This document shows, piece after piece, positions 24,646-32,931 of a DNA stretch of 47,093 bases; position 1 is the first letter of the stretch; the number at the start of each line of letters is the position of its first letter. The notes beneath the pieces were generated by a model. That model was not told the DNA's origin. It was given only the letters and a program-made list of their open reading frames with translations, and did no database searches. Position numbers and translations under genes: made by a program. Source of the DNA: Lachnospiraceae bacterium (GTDB lineage: Bacteria; Bacillota_A; Clostridia; Lachnospirales; Lachnospiraceae); contig QXWX01000058.1 in NCBI GenBank assembly GCA_009911175.1, positions 1 to 47,093 on the forward strand, given 5' to 3'.

Positions 24646-27342
24646 CTACGGCGTTTTCTTAATACATTGCTTTATAACTTTTTTCAGCAGATCGATATCA
24701 ATCGGTTTTGCCAGATGTACATTCATTCCTGCATCCAGTGCTTCCTTTTCATCTTCCGCAAATGCATTTGCCGTCATGGCAATGATCGGAATGGTCCGCG
24801 CGTCTTTCCGCTCCAACACACGAATCGCCCTGGTGGCGTCATATCCATTCATCACCGGCATCTGGACATCCATCAGGATTGCATCGAACTCACCTTCCGC
24901 CGCATTCGAAAAACGCTCTATAGCCATCTGGCCATTTTCAACGACCTCACATCCCGCCCCCTCAATCGAGAGGATCTCTTGAAGAATCTCCGCATTGATC
25001 TCGTTGTCTTCCGCCGCAAGAAAATGCAGTCCCTCCAAAGTCACGTCCTCCGCGCCCTCGGGTGCTGTTTCTTCCTGTTTATCATTCTGCATTTCCATAA
25101 TCTTTTCTTTAAATGCAGATACGAAAAATGGTTTCGCAAGCATCTCCGTGTTCTCAATGCGGAGCGCCTCTTCTATCCCGGTATCATCATACGACGCCAG
25201 AAACAGGATCGGCACCGTATGTGGAATGGTCTCCCGCAACTTTTCCGCAGTATGGGCGCTGCCGAGATCCGCCCCGTTCCAGTCCAGCAGGATCAGGTCA
25301 TAACCACAATAGCCTTTCAGGGACTGCAACTGGCTGTCATTCCCGCCGCTGCCTTCCGGGGACCGCGGCTGACTCTCCTCCCCGCTGCTGTCTTTCCTGT
25401 GATACTCCCGAATATGCCGCAGGGCTTCCTCTTCACCGAAGGCTGTATCCACATGGATCCCGGTGTCTTTCATCAGCACCTGGATATTTTCCGCACTCTC
25501 TGCATCGCCGTCCACAAGTAGGATACTGGAAATTCTGTTTTTCTCCCAGAACTGCCTGTCGGCCCGGCCTTCCGGTATACGAAATTCCAGTTCTACCCTG
25601 AAAAGGGTTCCATGATCCACTTCACTGGTCACGTCGATCGTACCGCCCATGAGCTCTACGATATTTTTTGTGATCGCCATGCCAAGGCCCGTTCCCTGAA
25701 CCTTATTGGTGGTACTGTTCTCCGCCCTGGTAAATGCATCAAAAATGGTTTCCAGGTACTCCGGCGTCATCCCGTAACCATCGTCTTCCACTTCAATCCG
25801 GATATGCTCATACTGACTGGAGCGCTGTTTCAGACCGATGATCCGGAACCAGATATTGCCTCCCTCGGGCGTATATTTTACGGAATTGGAAAGGAGGTTG
25901 ATCAGGATCTGGTTGATCCTCGTCTCGTCCCCCAGCAAATATTCGTGCTTGATGCCTGTGACTTCCAGGTGAAAGCTCTGTGCTCTTGCCTGCGCCATGG
26001 GTCGGATGATCGCATCTACGGAGGACACCAGGTCGTTCAGGGTGAATTCCTCAACCGTAAGCACCACCTTTCCGCTTTCAATCTTGGAAACGTCCAGGAC
26101 GTCATTGATCAGACTGAGCAGATGCTGTCCGGAGGCAGTGATCTTCTTCGTGTATTCCCGCACCTTCACCGGGTCTTCCGCATCCTTGGCAAGTAGCGTC
26201 GTAAATCCCAGGACCGCATTCATCGGGGTCCGAATGTCGTGCGACATGTTGGAAAGGAACGTGGTCTTGGAGTTGCTTGCGATCTGTGCGGCCTGCAGGG
26301 CTTCCGCCAGCCGCTGGTTGTGTATCTCGCGTTCGGCCTCGCGCTCTCTCCGGAGCCGTTCCTGCTGTCTCTGGTTCAGGTAATACAGCGTGCAGCAGAG
26401 GAAAAAGGCAACCAGCATTACCATGATGACGATGAAAATGTTCTGGTTTACAGTGCGGCCCTCCTGCTGGATCGCCCCGATGGGCACGTAACCGATCAGA
26501 TAGATCGTTCCCTCATTTACCGCCCACATATAGTTCAGGGCGCTTTTTCCCTGTATATTGTGATAGAATAAAATATTATCCCCGTTTTTCACGCATTCCT
26601 CAACTTCTGCCCGAAGGCTTTCTTCCTGTATGTTGTTGGCGCGGTAAAAGTCTTCCAGGTTCAGATGTCCTGCATCCCTCTCCCCCATTCCCTTGGGTTT
26701 GAGCACAAGTCTCTCGCTCTGGGTATCCATGATATAGAGCATGGCCTGCCCGTTATAAAAACCATCCGGAAGCGACCGGTCAAGCGCGTCATACACGTAC
26801 TCGATATACAGCGAGGCAATCTCCTGACCGTCCTTTTCCACCGGACACTTGATCGTATACGCCCAGGTTCCCATATAATTTATATAAGACTGGGAAATCG
26901 GAAGCCCGTCAACGCTCCCCCCTGATGAGAAATCAAGTTCTTCTGCGGTAAACAGATCTCCTGTATTGGAAACGCCTTCTTCCTCCCCGGAGAAGATCAG
27001 AGACATCTTTACCATGGTCTGATTCATGTCGTAGGCGCAGACAAACCTCTCGGGATCTTCAAGATCTGCGATCTCCTGCGCAATCAGCTTCTGGAACTCT
27101 GCCTCCTTCAGCAGGATGGCTTCGATCGTCCCCTTCATCAGATCCAGACTCTCGCTCAAGTTCTGGATGGCAGAATCCGACATCTCCTTGGAAATCTTGT
27201 GCGCCACGGAGAATATGACAGCTCCGAAAATGCTGAAAATCAGTATAATAGAAAGAAGCAGAGGGAAACCTTTGTCTTTTTTTCTTCGGTCCTGCTTCTT
27301 TTCTGTTCTTTTTTCTTCGTTGTTATTCATTTCTCTTTTCAC
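24646..27342 (-). CDS. Hybrid sensor histidine kinase with two receiver domains
   Basis: 898 aa from GTG 27342 (AAAAGGG upstream); ATG 27330 is also possible. A TM helix at about 25-48 is followed by an extracellular sensor domain and a second TM helix (IFIVIMVMLVAFFLCCTLYY) near 310-330. A HisKA domain follows with H368 (SNMSHDIRTPMNAVLGF), then an HATPase with DDGYGMTPEYLETIF and GTGLGMAI. The first receiver (LLVDGDAESAEN, then LILLDWNG) has a low-complexity Ser/Gly-rich stretch inserted before the acceptor Asp. The second (AAEDNEINAEI, then ILMDVQMPVMNG) is canonical. No DNA-binding output domain or partner regulator is encoded beside it. It has its own near-consensus promoter and likely senses a ligand with the downstream binding protein. 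Confidence 0.93.
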   Translation of the reverse strand: MKREMNNNEEKRTEKKQDRRKKDKGFPLLLSIILIFSIFGAVIFSVAHKISKEMSDSAIQNLSESLDLMKGTIEAILLKEAEFQKLIAQEIADLEDPERFVCAYDMNQTMVKMSLIFSGEEEGVSNTGDLFTAEELDFSSGGSVDGLPISQSYINYMGTWAYTIKCPVEKDGQEIASLYIEYVYDALDRSLPDGFYNGQAMLYIMDTQSERLVLKPKGMGERDAGHLNLEDFYRANNIQEESLRAEVEECVKNGDNILFYHNIQGKSALNYMWAVNEGTIYLIGYVPIGAIQQEGRTVNQNIFIVIMVMLVAFFLCCTLYYLNQRQQERLRREREAEREIHNQRLAEALQAAQIASNSKTTFLSNMSHDIRTPMNAVLGFTTLLAKDAEDPVKVREYTKKITASGQHLLSLINDVLDVSKIESGKVVLTVEEFTLNDLVSSVDAIIRPMAQARAQSFHLEVTGIKHEYLLGDETRINQILINLLSNSVKYTPEGGNIWFRIIGLKQRSSQYEHIRIEVEDDGYGMTPEYLETIFDAFTRAENSTTNKVQGTGLGMAITKNIVELMGGTIDVTSEVDHGTLFRVELEFRIPEGRADRQFWEKNRISSILLVDGDAESAENIQVLMKDTGIHVDTAFGEEEALRHIREYHRKDSSGEESQPRSPEGSGGNDSQLQSLKGYCGYDLILLDWNGADLGSAHTAEKLRETIPHTVPILFLASYDDTGIEEALRIENTEMLAKPFFVSAFKEKIMEMQNDKQEETAPEGAEDVTLEGLHFLAAEDNEINAEILQEILSIEGAGCEVVENGQMAIERFSNAAEGEFDAILMDVQMPVMNGYDATRAIRVLERKDARTIPIIAMTANAFAEDEKEALDAGMNVHLAKPIDIDLLKKVIKQCIKKTP

Positions 27343-27391
27343 TGGATAACCCTTTTCCACACGGGATAATGCAACTTTTTATTACAATAAT

Positions 27392-27421
27392 ATTATACCT
27401 CTATACATATTTTCGTGTCAA
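27392..27421 (-). promoter_or_regulatory. Sigma-A promoter of the histidine kinase gene
   Basis: On the - strand TTGACA (27416-27421) and TATAAT (27392-27397) are both perfect consensus hexamers, 18 bases apart, about 50 bases before the coding start. Confidence 0.85.
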
Positions 27422-27468
27422 TATGATTCCTGTTTTTGTGGAAGGGACGGCAGAGGCAGGTTGATCGA

Positions 27469-27506
27469 AAAAAAGCTATCCCCTACGTCAATAGAGGATA
27501 GCTTTT
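27469..27506. terminator. Terminator of the long metabolic operon
   Basis: AAAAAAGCTATCC and GGATAGCTTTT form the stem, with T-rich ends in both directions. It overlaps the last codons of the RidA-like gene and separates that operon from the histidine kinase promoter. Confidence 0.85.
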
Positions 27507-27961
27507 AATTCAATCAATACTTCAATCTCTACCGGGATATTTCCCGGAAGTACATTCACGCCTATGGCAGATCTGGCCGGTAAGCCGGCCTCCTCCCCGA
27601 ATATTTCCGCAAGCAGATCTGTGGCTCCGTTGGCAACATCGGGCTGGTCGTAAAAATCATCTTCAGATGCCACCAGCGCCAGCATTTTTACGAAGGATCC
27701 GATCCTGTCAAGAGGGCCGATATCCCGCCGGAACGCAGCCAGCAGGTTCAGCATGCAATTTTGCGCCGCCTCGTATCCTTCCTCTTTTGTAACTTCTTTT
27801 CCTAATTTTCCATACCGCTGAAATGTGTCTGTCGTACTTCCGAATCCGGAGCAGTAAACCAGCCTGTCATCCGAAAAGAAACGGATCGGGGTATAATTGC
27901 CGCCGCAGGCCGGAGCTGTAGGAAGTATCATTCCCAGCTCTTTCATTCGCTCTTCTATCAT
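27488..27961 (-). CDS. RidA/YjgF family protein
   Basis: 157 aa from ATG 27961, with AAAGGTG six bases upstream; a GTG three codons earlier is an alternative. GNYTPIRFFSDDRLVYCSGF, AAQNCMLNLLAAF and the C-terminal LPARSAIGVNVLPGNIPVEI are the trimeric RidA fold and its signature. RidA proteins hydrolyse reactive enamines or imines released by PLP enzymes. Here it is the last gene of an operon encoding a threonine-synthase-like PLP enzyme, which fits that role. It is longer than canonical RidA (about 128 aa) at the N-terminus. Confidence 0.88.
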   Translation of the reverse strand: MIEERMKELGMILPTAPACGGNYTPIRFFSDDRLVYCSGFGSTTDTFQRYGKLGKEVTKEEGYEAAQNCMLNLLAAFRRDIGPLDRIGSFVKMLALVASEDDFYDQPDVANGATDLLAEIFGEEAGLPARSAIGVNVLPGNIPVEIEVLIELKAILY

Positions 27962-27982
27962 TGCTGTCACCTTTATTTTTCC

Positions 27983-28918
27983 TTAGCAGAAGCCTTCCTC
28001 CTCCAGGAACAGCTTCGATTCGGATGCTACCATGTCAAAGTCGCTCAGACCGATTCCTCCCGGGTCTCCCACTCCTGCCAGTCCGCCATTCTGCCAGCCT
28101 TCCCACTCTACGGCACAGTATCCCTGGTAATCAATCTCTTTCAATGCGCGCGCCACTTCCTGAAAGTCCACAAATCCTGCACCAAGCCACACATGCTGGC
28201 ACTGGATGATATTTGTAAAGCCGACCTCGTCCTTTACATGTACGCAGTTGATGTGTTTTCCCAGCTTCAGGATTGCGTCGTAAACCGGCATCTTCGGCTT
28301 GATCGTAGTATAGAATGTTCCTGTATCAACCGTAACATATACGTTGTCCAATCCGATCTCATGGTAGAGCTTGAACCACTGATCCACAGAATTGATCAGG
28401 GTTCCCTGGAGGATCTCCACGCTGATCGTCATATTTCTTTCTTTTGCATACCGCGCGCATTCTCCTACATTCTTTACGATCATGTCCCATGCTTCCTTCC
28501 GGGTCATAATATTGTACAATGCCGGATCATAAAAGCCCTGCGCGATCAGCGAGCATACCGTATCCGCGCCCAGATAGACCGCATCGTCAATGGCGTCCTT
28601 CATCATCTGTACGCCTGCCGCAGCGTCAAACCAGCGGGGAGTCACAAAGGTACAGTGTGCTCCAAGAGACTGCAGGTGCACCCCGGTCTCCTCCAATGCT
28701 TCTTTTGTTTTTCTCATGATCTCCGGCTTTTCCTCCGGCGGGATCTCCGCAATCTTAGAATATACGATATCCATTCCTTCATATCCATGCTCTTTTACTT
28801 TATATACCAGTTCATTCAGCGGGATCTTCCCCCAGCTGTTTACCGCGCATCCGCAGATCTCCAGCCGCCCCCAAGGCATATTCGGCCACACTTCCATTGA
28901 AAGCTTTAAGTTTGTCAT
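27983..28918 (-). CDS. Sugar phosphate isomerase/epimerase (TIM barrel)
   Basis: 311 aa; ATG 28918 is chosen because AGGAGG lies at better spacing than for ATG 28924. Motifs of the AP endonuclease 2/IolE-like barrel are visible: ISVEILQG, YVTVDTGTFY, NCVHVKDEVGF and YCAVEWEGW supply the Glu, Asp, His and Glu metal ligands. It likely isomerises, epimerises or dehydrates a sugar or inositol-like compound. It lies between the SDR and ridA genes with gaps of about 20 bases. Confidence 0.87.
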   Translation of the reverse strand: MTNLKLSMEVWPNMPWGRLEICGCAVNSWGKIPLNELVYKVKEHGYEGMDIVYSKIAEIPPEEKPEIMRKTKEALEETGVHLQSLGAHCTFVTPRWFDAAAGVQMMKDAIDDAVYLGADTVCSLIAQGFYDPALYNIMTRKEAWDMIVKNVGECARYAKERNMTISVEILQGTLINSVDQWFKLYHEIGLDNVYVTVDTGTFYTTIKPKMPVYDAILKLGKHINCVHVKDEVGFTNIIQCQHVWLGAGFVDFQEVARALKEIDYQGYCAVEWEGWQNGGLAGVGDPGGIGLSDFDMVASESKLFLEEEGFC

Positions 28919-28942
28919 CTTCATTTTCCTCCTTGTTTTTTA

Positions 28943-29707
28943 TCAGCAAATGGAGAGTCCTCCATCTACCATCAGGTTCTGCCCGGTAATAAATCCGGCC
29001 TCATCGCTTACCAGAAATAATGCCGCGTTTGCCACATCCTCCGGAGTCGCCATCCGCTTGATCGGCGCCGCATTTGACCAGTAATCATAAAATCCTTCCA
29101 CTTCCTCATAAGCCGACTGGATCATCGGGGTATCCGTAGCGGCCGGCGACACCACATTGACACGGATTCCATATTTTGCATTGTCAACTGCCAAAGCCCT
29201 GCTTAATGCATTGATTCCCCCCTTTGACGCAGAATATGCATCCGCGCCGCATCCGATCACGCCGTTGATGGACGAGCAGTTTAGGATCACCCCGGACTGC
29301 TTTTGGATCATGTAAGGGAGTACTGCCTTGCAGGCGTAAAACACACTCCGCAGATTGATCGAAAGGATCGCGTCCCAGTCCTCGGATGGTGTCTTTACTG
29401 TAGAATCCATCACATATGGCGCAGAATAACCTACTCCTGCGTTGTTGAACAGGATATCTATTTTTCCATACTTCTCCAGGGTTCTCTCTGCCAGACGGCG
29501 GATCTGTGTCTCGTTGCGCACATCTGCGGTACAGCAAAGACAATCCCCGCCCTCTTCCCGAATGATTTTCGCGGTTTCTTCCAATTTGTCCGGATGCCTT
29601 CCGGCAATCGCGATCTTCGCGCCCTCCCGCGCAAACCGGACAGCGCTTGCGCGGCCGATCCCGCTGCCGCCTCCGGTAATCACTGCAACTTTATTTTCCA
29701 GCCTCAT
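28943..29707 (-). CDS. Short-chain dehydrogenase/reductase
   Basis: 254 aa; two adjacent ATG codons (29710, 29707) follow AGGAG and the second has better spacing. TGGGSGIGRAS binds NAD(P), NNAGVGYS is the structural motif, and YSASKGG holds the catalytic Tyr and Lys. It is a classical SDR that oxidises or reduces a sugar, polyol or hydroxy acid. It overlaps the 3' end of the PLP enzyme gene, so translation is coupled. Confidence 0.9.
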   Translation of the reverse strand: MRLENKVAVITGGGSGIGRASAVRFAREGAKIAIAGRHPDKLEETAKIIREEGGDCLCCTADVRNETQIRRLAERTLEKYGKIDILFNNAGVGYSAPYVMDSTVKTPSEDWDAILSINLRSVFYACKAVLPYMIQKQSGVILNCSSINGVIGCGADAYSASKGGINALSRALAVDNAKYGIRVNVVSPAATDTPMIQSAYEEVEGFYDYWSNAAPIKRMATPEDVANAALFLVSDEAGFITGQNLMVDGGLSIC

Positions 29708-30875
29708 CATTTATCTCCTTTTTTGTAGTCTGCAGGCCACTTTTCAGCCCATGAGCCGTAATGATCCCGACTGCCGTATCACTTTCACAGATAATCTGAT
29801 CTGCAGCCAGCTTTTCGATCGCAGCAACAGACGCCGCAGATGCCGGTTCCGCAAATAATCCTTCCCGACGTGCCAGCCGTTTGACCGCAGCCATGATGGC
29901 CTTATCCGAGAGCTTCACCCCTGCCCCATTGGAACGGTAGATCGTATGCAGAGTCCTGGTTCCGTCCTTCTCATATCCCTTCAGCGGATCTGCGATGGCT
30001 CCGGCAATGGTACTGCACTGCTGCCATGCCTGAACCTCATCCCGTTTTTCCAGCCAGGCATCAATAATCGGGGCGCAGCCCTCAGCCTGTACACCGATCA
30101 TCCGGGGCAGACGGCTGCAGAAGCCGAGGAGCTGCAGCTCCCGGAAGCCTTTATAGATTCCTGTCAGCATTGCGCCCGCCCCCAGCGGAACCGCAATCCA
30201 GTCCGGCACCCTTCTTCCCAGCTGCGCAAAAATCTCATACGCAATGGTCTTGTCCCCTTCCATCGTATATGGATTCAGATACGTGGATGTGATATTCGCC
30301 CACCCGTTTTTCTCACTCAGTTCCCGGTTGACACGGTAGCTGTCACTGTAATCCCCTTTACACAGCGTCAATTCCGCACCGTGGAATTGGGCCTGGACCG
30401 TCTTCCCCATAGGCGTAGAATCCGGTATACTGATATGGCACCTCATTCCGCCTTTTGCCGCATAGGCCGCCAGAGAAGCGCCTCCGTTTCCGGTAGATGC
30501 GGTACTGACCTCCTGATACCCCAGCTCCTTTGCCGCAGAAATCCCTACCGTATTCGGACGGTCCTTGAACGACAGAGTCGGATTTCGGGTTTCATCCTTC
30601 CAGTACGCCCTGCAGCCTGTTTTTTCCTTTGCCGGATATAAGGGGGTAGCCCCTTCCTTCATGGAAATGATATTGCGTCCCTCTCTGACAGGCAGCAGCT
30701 CCTGGAAATCCCACATCCCCGAAAAGCAGTTCAGCGCAGCGTCCAGCCTGCTTCGATCCACCTTGCCGTAATCGCAGACGACTTCCAGAGAATTTCCGCA
30801 TACGGGACATTCATAACGCATTTCCAGAGGGCCTTCCCAATCACAGCTCCAACATTTTAATCCTTTTGCATGCAT
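29691..30875 (-). CDS. Threonine-synthase-like PLP enzyme with zinc ribbon
   Basis: 394 aa. An N-terminal zinc ribbon has C8, C11, C23 and C26 (CWSC and CPVC). The fold type II PLP domain has the Schiff-base Lys at K104 (LSFKDRP) and the glycine-rich loop ASTGNGGASLAAYAAKGG. It may be a threonine synthase, but no hom or thrB genes are nearby, and its place in a sugar operon with ridA suggests a dehydratase, lyase or ammonia-eliminating activity on a related substrate. That is inference. Confidence 0.82.
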   Translation of the reverse strand: MHAKGLKCWSCDWEGPLEMRYECPVCGNSLEVVCDYGKVDRSRLDAALNCFSGMWDFQELLPVREGRNIISMKEGATPLYPAKEKTGCRAYWKDETRNPTLSFKDRPNTVGISAAKELGYQEVSTASTGNGGASLAAYAAKGGMRCHISIPDSTPMGKTVQAQFHGAELTLCKGDYSDSYRVNRELSEKNGWANITSTYLNPYTMEGDKTIAYEIFAQLGRRVPDWIAVPLGAGAMLTGIYKGFRELQLLGFCSRLPRMIGVQAEGCAPIIDAWLEKRDEVQAWQQCSTIAGAIADPLKGYEKDGTRTLHTIYRSNGAGVKLSDKAIMAAVKRLARREGLFAEPASAASVAAIEKLAADQIICESDTAVGIITAHGLKSGLQTTKKEINDEAGK

Positions 30876-30900
30876 CTTTATTTTCCCTTTTTCTCCCTTG

Positions 30901-30945
30901 GGTATACCTTGTAAAACGGCCGCATGGCCATAATGGGATCCCTCT
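30901..30945. repeat. Short dispersed repeat, copy 2
   Basis: It matches 72-124: GGTATACCTTGTAAAACGG, then ATGGCCATAATGGGA. It lies between the MBL-fold gene and the PLP enzyme gene within the operon. Palindromes GGTATACC and GGCC-GCAT-GGCC are seen. Confidence 0.5.
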
Positions 30946-30952
30946 AATATAC

Positions 30953-31681
30953 CTATAGAAAGTTCGGCGGCACACCCAGGCTCTTGAACGCCTGCGCCGC
31001 TTTTTCAATATGCTCTTTTCCGCAATGCAGGCTGAAGCACCCGTGGCCGGAATAAAACTGCTCCACTTCCAGGTTCTCCAGCGCAATTACGCTTTCCGCA
31101 TAACGACGGATGTCCGCCCCCGGAATATTCTGCAGGTTGACCTTTCCTCCATGCATCAGCAGGTCTCCCACAAAGATCATCTTTTTTCCCGGAAAATAAT
31201 AGCAGACCCCGCCCGGGCTGTGCCCGGCTCCGTCACAGACAAGGATCTCTTCCTCTGAGATCCGGAACCGCTCTCCAGGAACCACTGACAGGTCTGTCCG
31301 ACAGCCCTTCCACTTATAATCCGCCGGATAGTATCCTGCGTTTCTTGCGATGTCGAGACCATTCGCACTTTCATCTGCTTCCTCAATGGATCTTCGTTCC
31401 TTTTCCGGCGCCACAACCCTGGCATGAAAATATTCCTTTATTACGGATAATCCGCCGGTATGGTCCGCGTGATGATGGGTCACGAGAATATGGGACAGTG
31501 TATTTTTCAGATCCTTTTCAATCTCCCGGATCACATCCTTCTCCGCAAGTCCTGTTCCCGCATCGATCAAAACCGACTCTTTGCCGCAGTCAACCAGATA
31601 CACATTGCAGTCGCTGGGATGCGTCATGCTCAGCGACATTGCTCCGCTGGCCGCAAGGGACACCGTTTCATTTAATCTCAT
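30953..31681 (-). CDS. Metallo-beta-lactamase-fold hydrolase
   Basis: 242 aa. The metal site HxHxDH is H69-H-H71-A-D73-H74, with later GAGHSPGGVCYYFPGKKMIF (His), VGDLL (Asp) and FYSGHG (His) completing the two-metal set. It is a hydrolase of the glyoxalase II/lactonase type; the substrate is unknown, and a lactone or thioester fits the operon. It overlaps the end of the M20 gene by 14 bases, suggesting coupling. Confidence 0.87.
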   Translation of the reverse strand: MRLNETVSLAASGAMSLSMTHPSDCNVYLVDCGKESVLIDAGTGLAEKDVIREIEKDLKNTLSHILVTHHHADHTGGLSVIKEYFHARVVAPEKERRSIEEADESANGLDIARNAGYYPADYKWKGCRTDLSVVPGERFRISEEEILVCDGAGHSPGGVCYYFPGKKMIFVGDLLMHGGKVNLQNIPGADIRRYAESVIALENLEVEQFYSGHGCFSLHCGKEHIEKAAQAFKSLGVPPNFL

Positions 31682-32876
31682 GCCGGCCTTCCTTTCTCAC
31701 TTCCTGGTTCAAAGCGTCTCTGACTGCTTTCGAAGTCACCATAGCATAATATACTTTTACCGAATCTTCCAACTGCCTGATCTCCACATACTCATGATTA
31801 GAGTGTGCCTGGGCAATATTTCCCGGACCGATCACCACTGCCGGTTTTCCTGTAAAATAAGCCGGAAGGGCCGCATCGGTCCAAAAGGGCAGTCCGATAC
31901 ACGGCTTCCTGCTGCCCGTCACTTCCGCCAGCGCCTCCTCCAGGCACTGCAGCACTTCCGCATGGGGCGTGGAATCCAGCGGCGGAAATGGACGGCTCTC
32001 ATCTCCAAGAAGAATCTCTGTCTCGAAATCCGCAGCGCCGCGATTTGCTTTATGAGCCGCTGCTCTGATCTCTTCCATGGCCCGGGCCGCGTCCTCCCCG
32101 GGAACCAGCCTCCTGTCAAGCTGTATCCTGCACAATTCCGGGACGATCGTAGGTCTTGTCCCGCCGTCCATCCTTCCTACATTAACAGACGCCGCTCCCA
32201 GCAGCGGATGTACCCGATTCTGCTTCAGCTCCGGTATCACCTCATGGATCAGGGTATGGACAAATCGAGTTCCGTCGTAGACCGCATTATGCCCTTCTTC
32301 GGGTACGCTCCCGTGGGCCGCCTTTCCTCTAAAATCAACCTGCAGCCACGCAACCCCTTTGTGCGCCGCGCCGATTTGAAGATCCGTGGGTTCTCCTACA
32401 ATCGTCAGATCTGCGGCGTAGCCCCGTTTCAGCTCCTGCCTCATACCATAGGAACCGCTTTCCTCATCTGAAACCGCAAGGAAACGCACACTTCCGCAGA
32501 TCTTGGGCTGCTCCGCAAATAATTGTTTCATCACCATAGACATGGCTGCCAGAATCCCCCGCACGTCTACGGCTCCCCGTCCGTATAGCTTCCCGTCCTC
32601 TATGCTCCCCCGAAAGGCCTCCGGCATCTCATAAGGGGGCACCGTATCCAGATGGGTACAGAGGACCACTGCCGGCCCCGGCAGCTTTCCCCGGTATTCA
32701 CAGGAAACATTGTATCTTCCGTCATGGTCGGTCAGCTCTGCCGGCAGCCCCATCCCGCACAATTCCTGATGTAGGGCCTGTGCGGTTTTTGTCTCCTTTT
32801 CCTCCAGCTCCGCGTATCCCGGAACCGCAATGAGACGTTTTGCAAGCTCGATCAAGTCCTTGTTCAAATTGTTCAC
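31668..32876 (-). CDS. M20 family amidohydrolase/peptidase (ArgE/DapE type)
   Basis: 402 aa. VVLCTHLDTVPP, GRGAVDVRGI, SDEESGSYGM, and AQAHSNHEYV near the C-terminus hold the His, Asp, Glu-Glu and His residues of the two-zinc site. The family cleaves N-acyl amino acids or dipeptides. In a sugar operon it could remove an acyl or aminoacyl group from the imported compound. The substrate is unknown. Confidence 0.88.
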   Translation of the reverse strand: MNNLNKDLIELAKRLIAVPGYAELEEKETKTAQALHQELCGMGLPAELTDHDGRYNVSCEYRGKLPGPAVVLCTHLDTVPPYEMPEAFRGSIEDGKLYGRGAVDVRGILAAMSMVMKQLFAEQPKICGSVRFLAVSDEESGSYGMRQELKRGYAADLTIVGEPTDLQIGAAHKGVAWLQVDFRGKAAHGSVPEEGHNAVYDGTRFVHTLIHEVIPELKQNRVHPLLGAASVNVGRMDGGTRPTIVPELCRIQLDRRLVPGEDAARAMEEIRAAAHKANRGAADFETEILLGDESRPFPPLDSTPHAEVLQCLEEALAEVTGSRKPCIGLPFWTDAALPAYFTGKPAVVIGPGNIAQAHSNHEYVEIRQLEDSVKVYYAMVTSKAVRDALNQEVRKEGRHEIK

Positions 32877-32931
32877 CTTCTTTTATCTGTGAAACCGGCC
32901 GTGATTTTCCTATGCGAAACACTGCTTTCGG

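Noticed and set aside
24625..26571. Frames on the + strand over the solute-binding protein/kinase junction and the kinase gene
   Set aside because: They are antisense to the hybrid histidine kinase, which has clear domains, and their products have no motifs.
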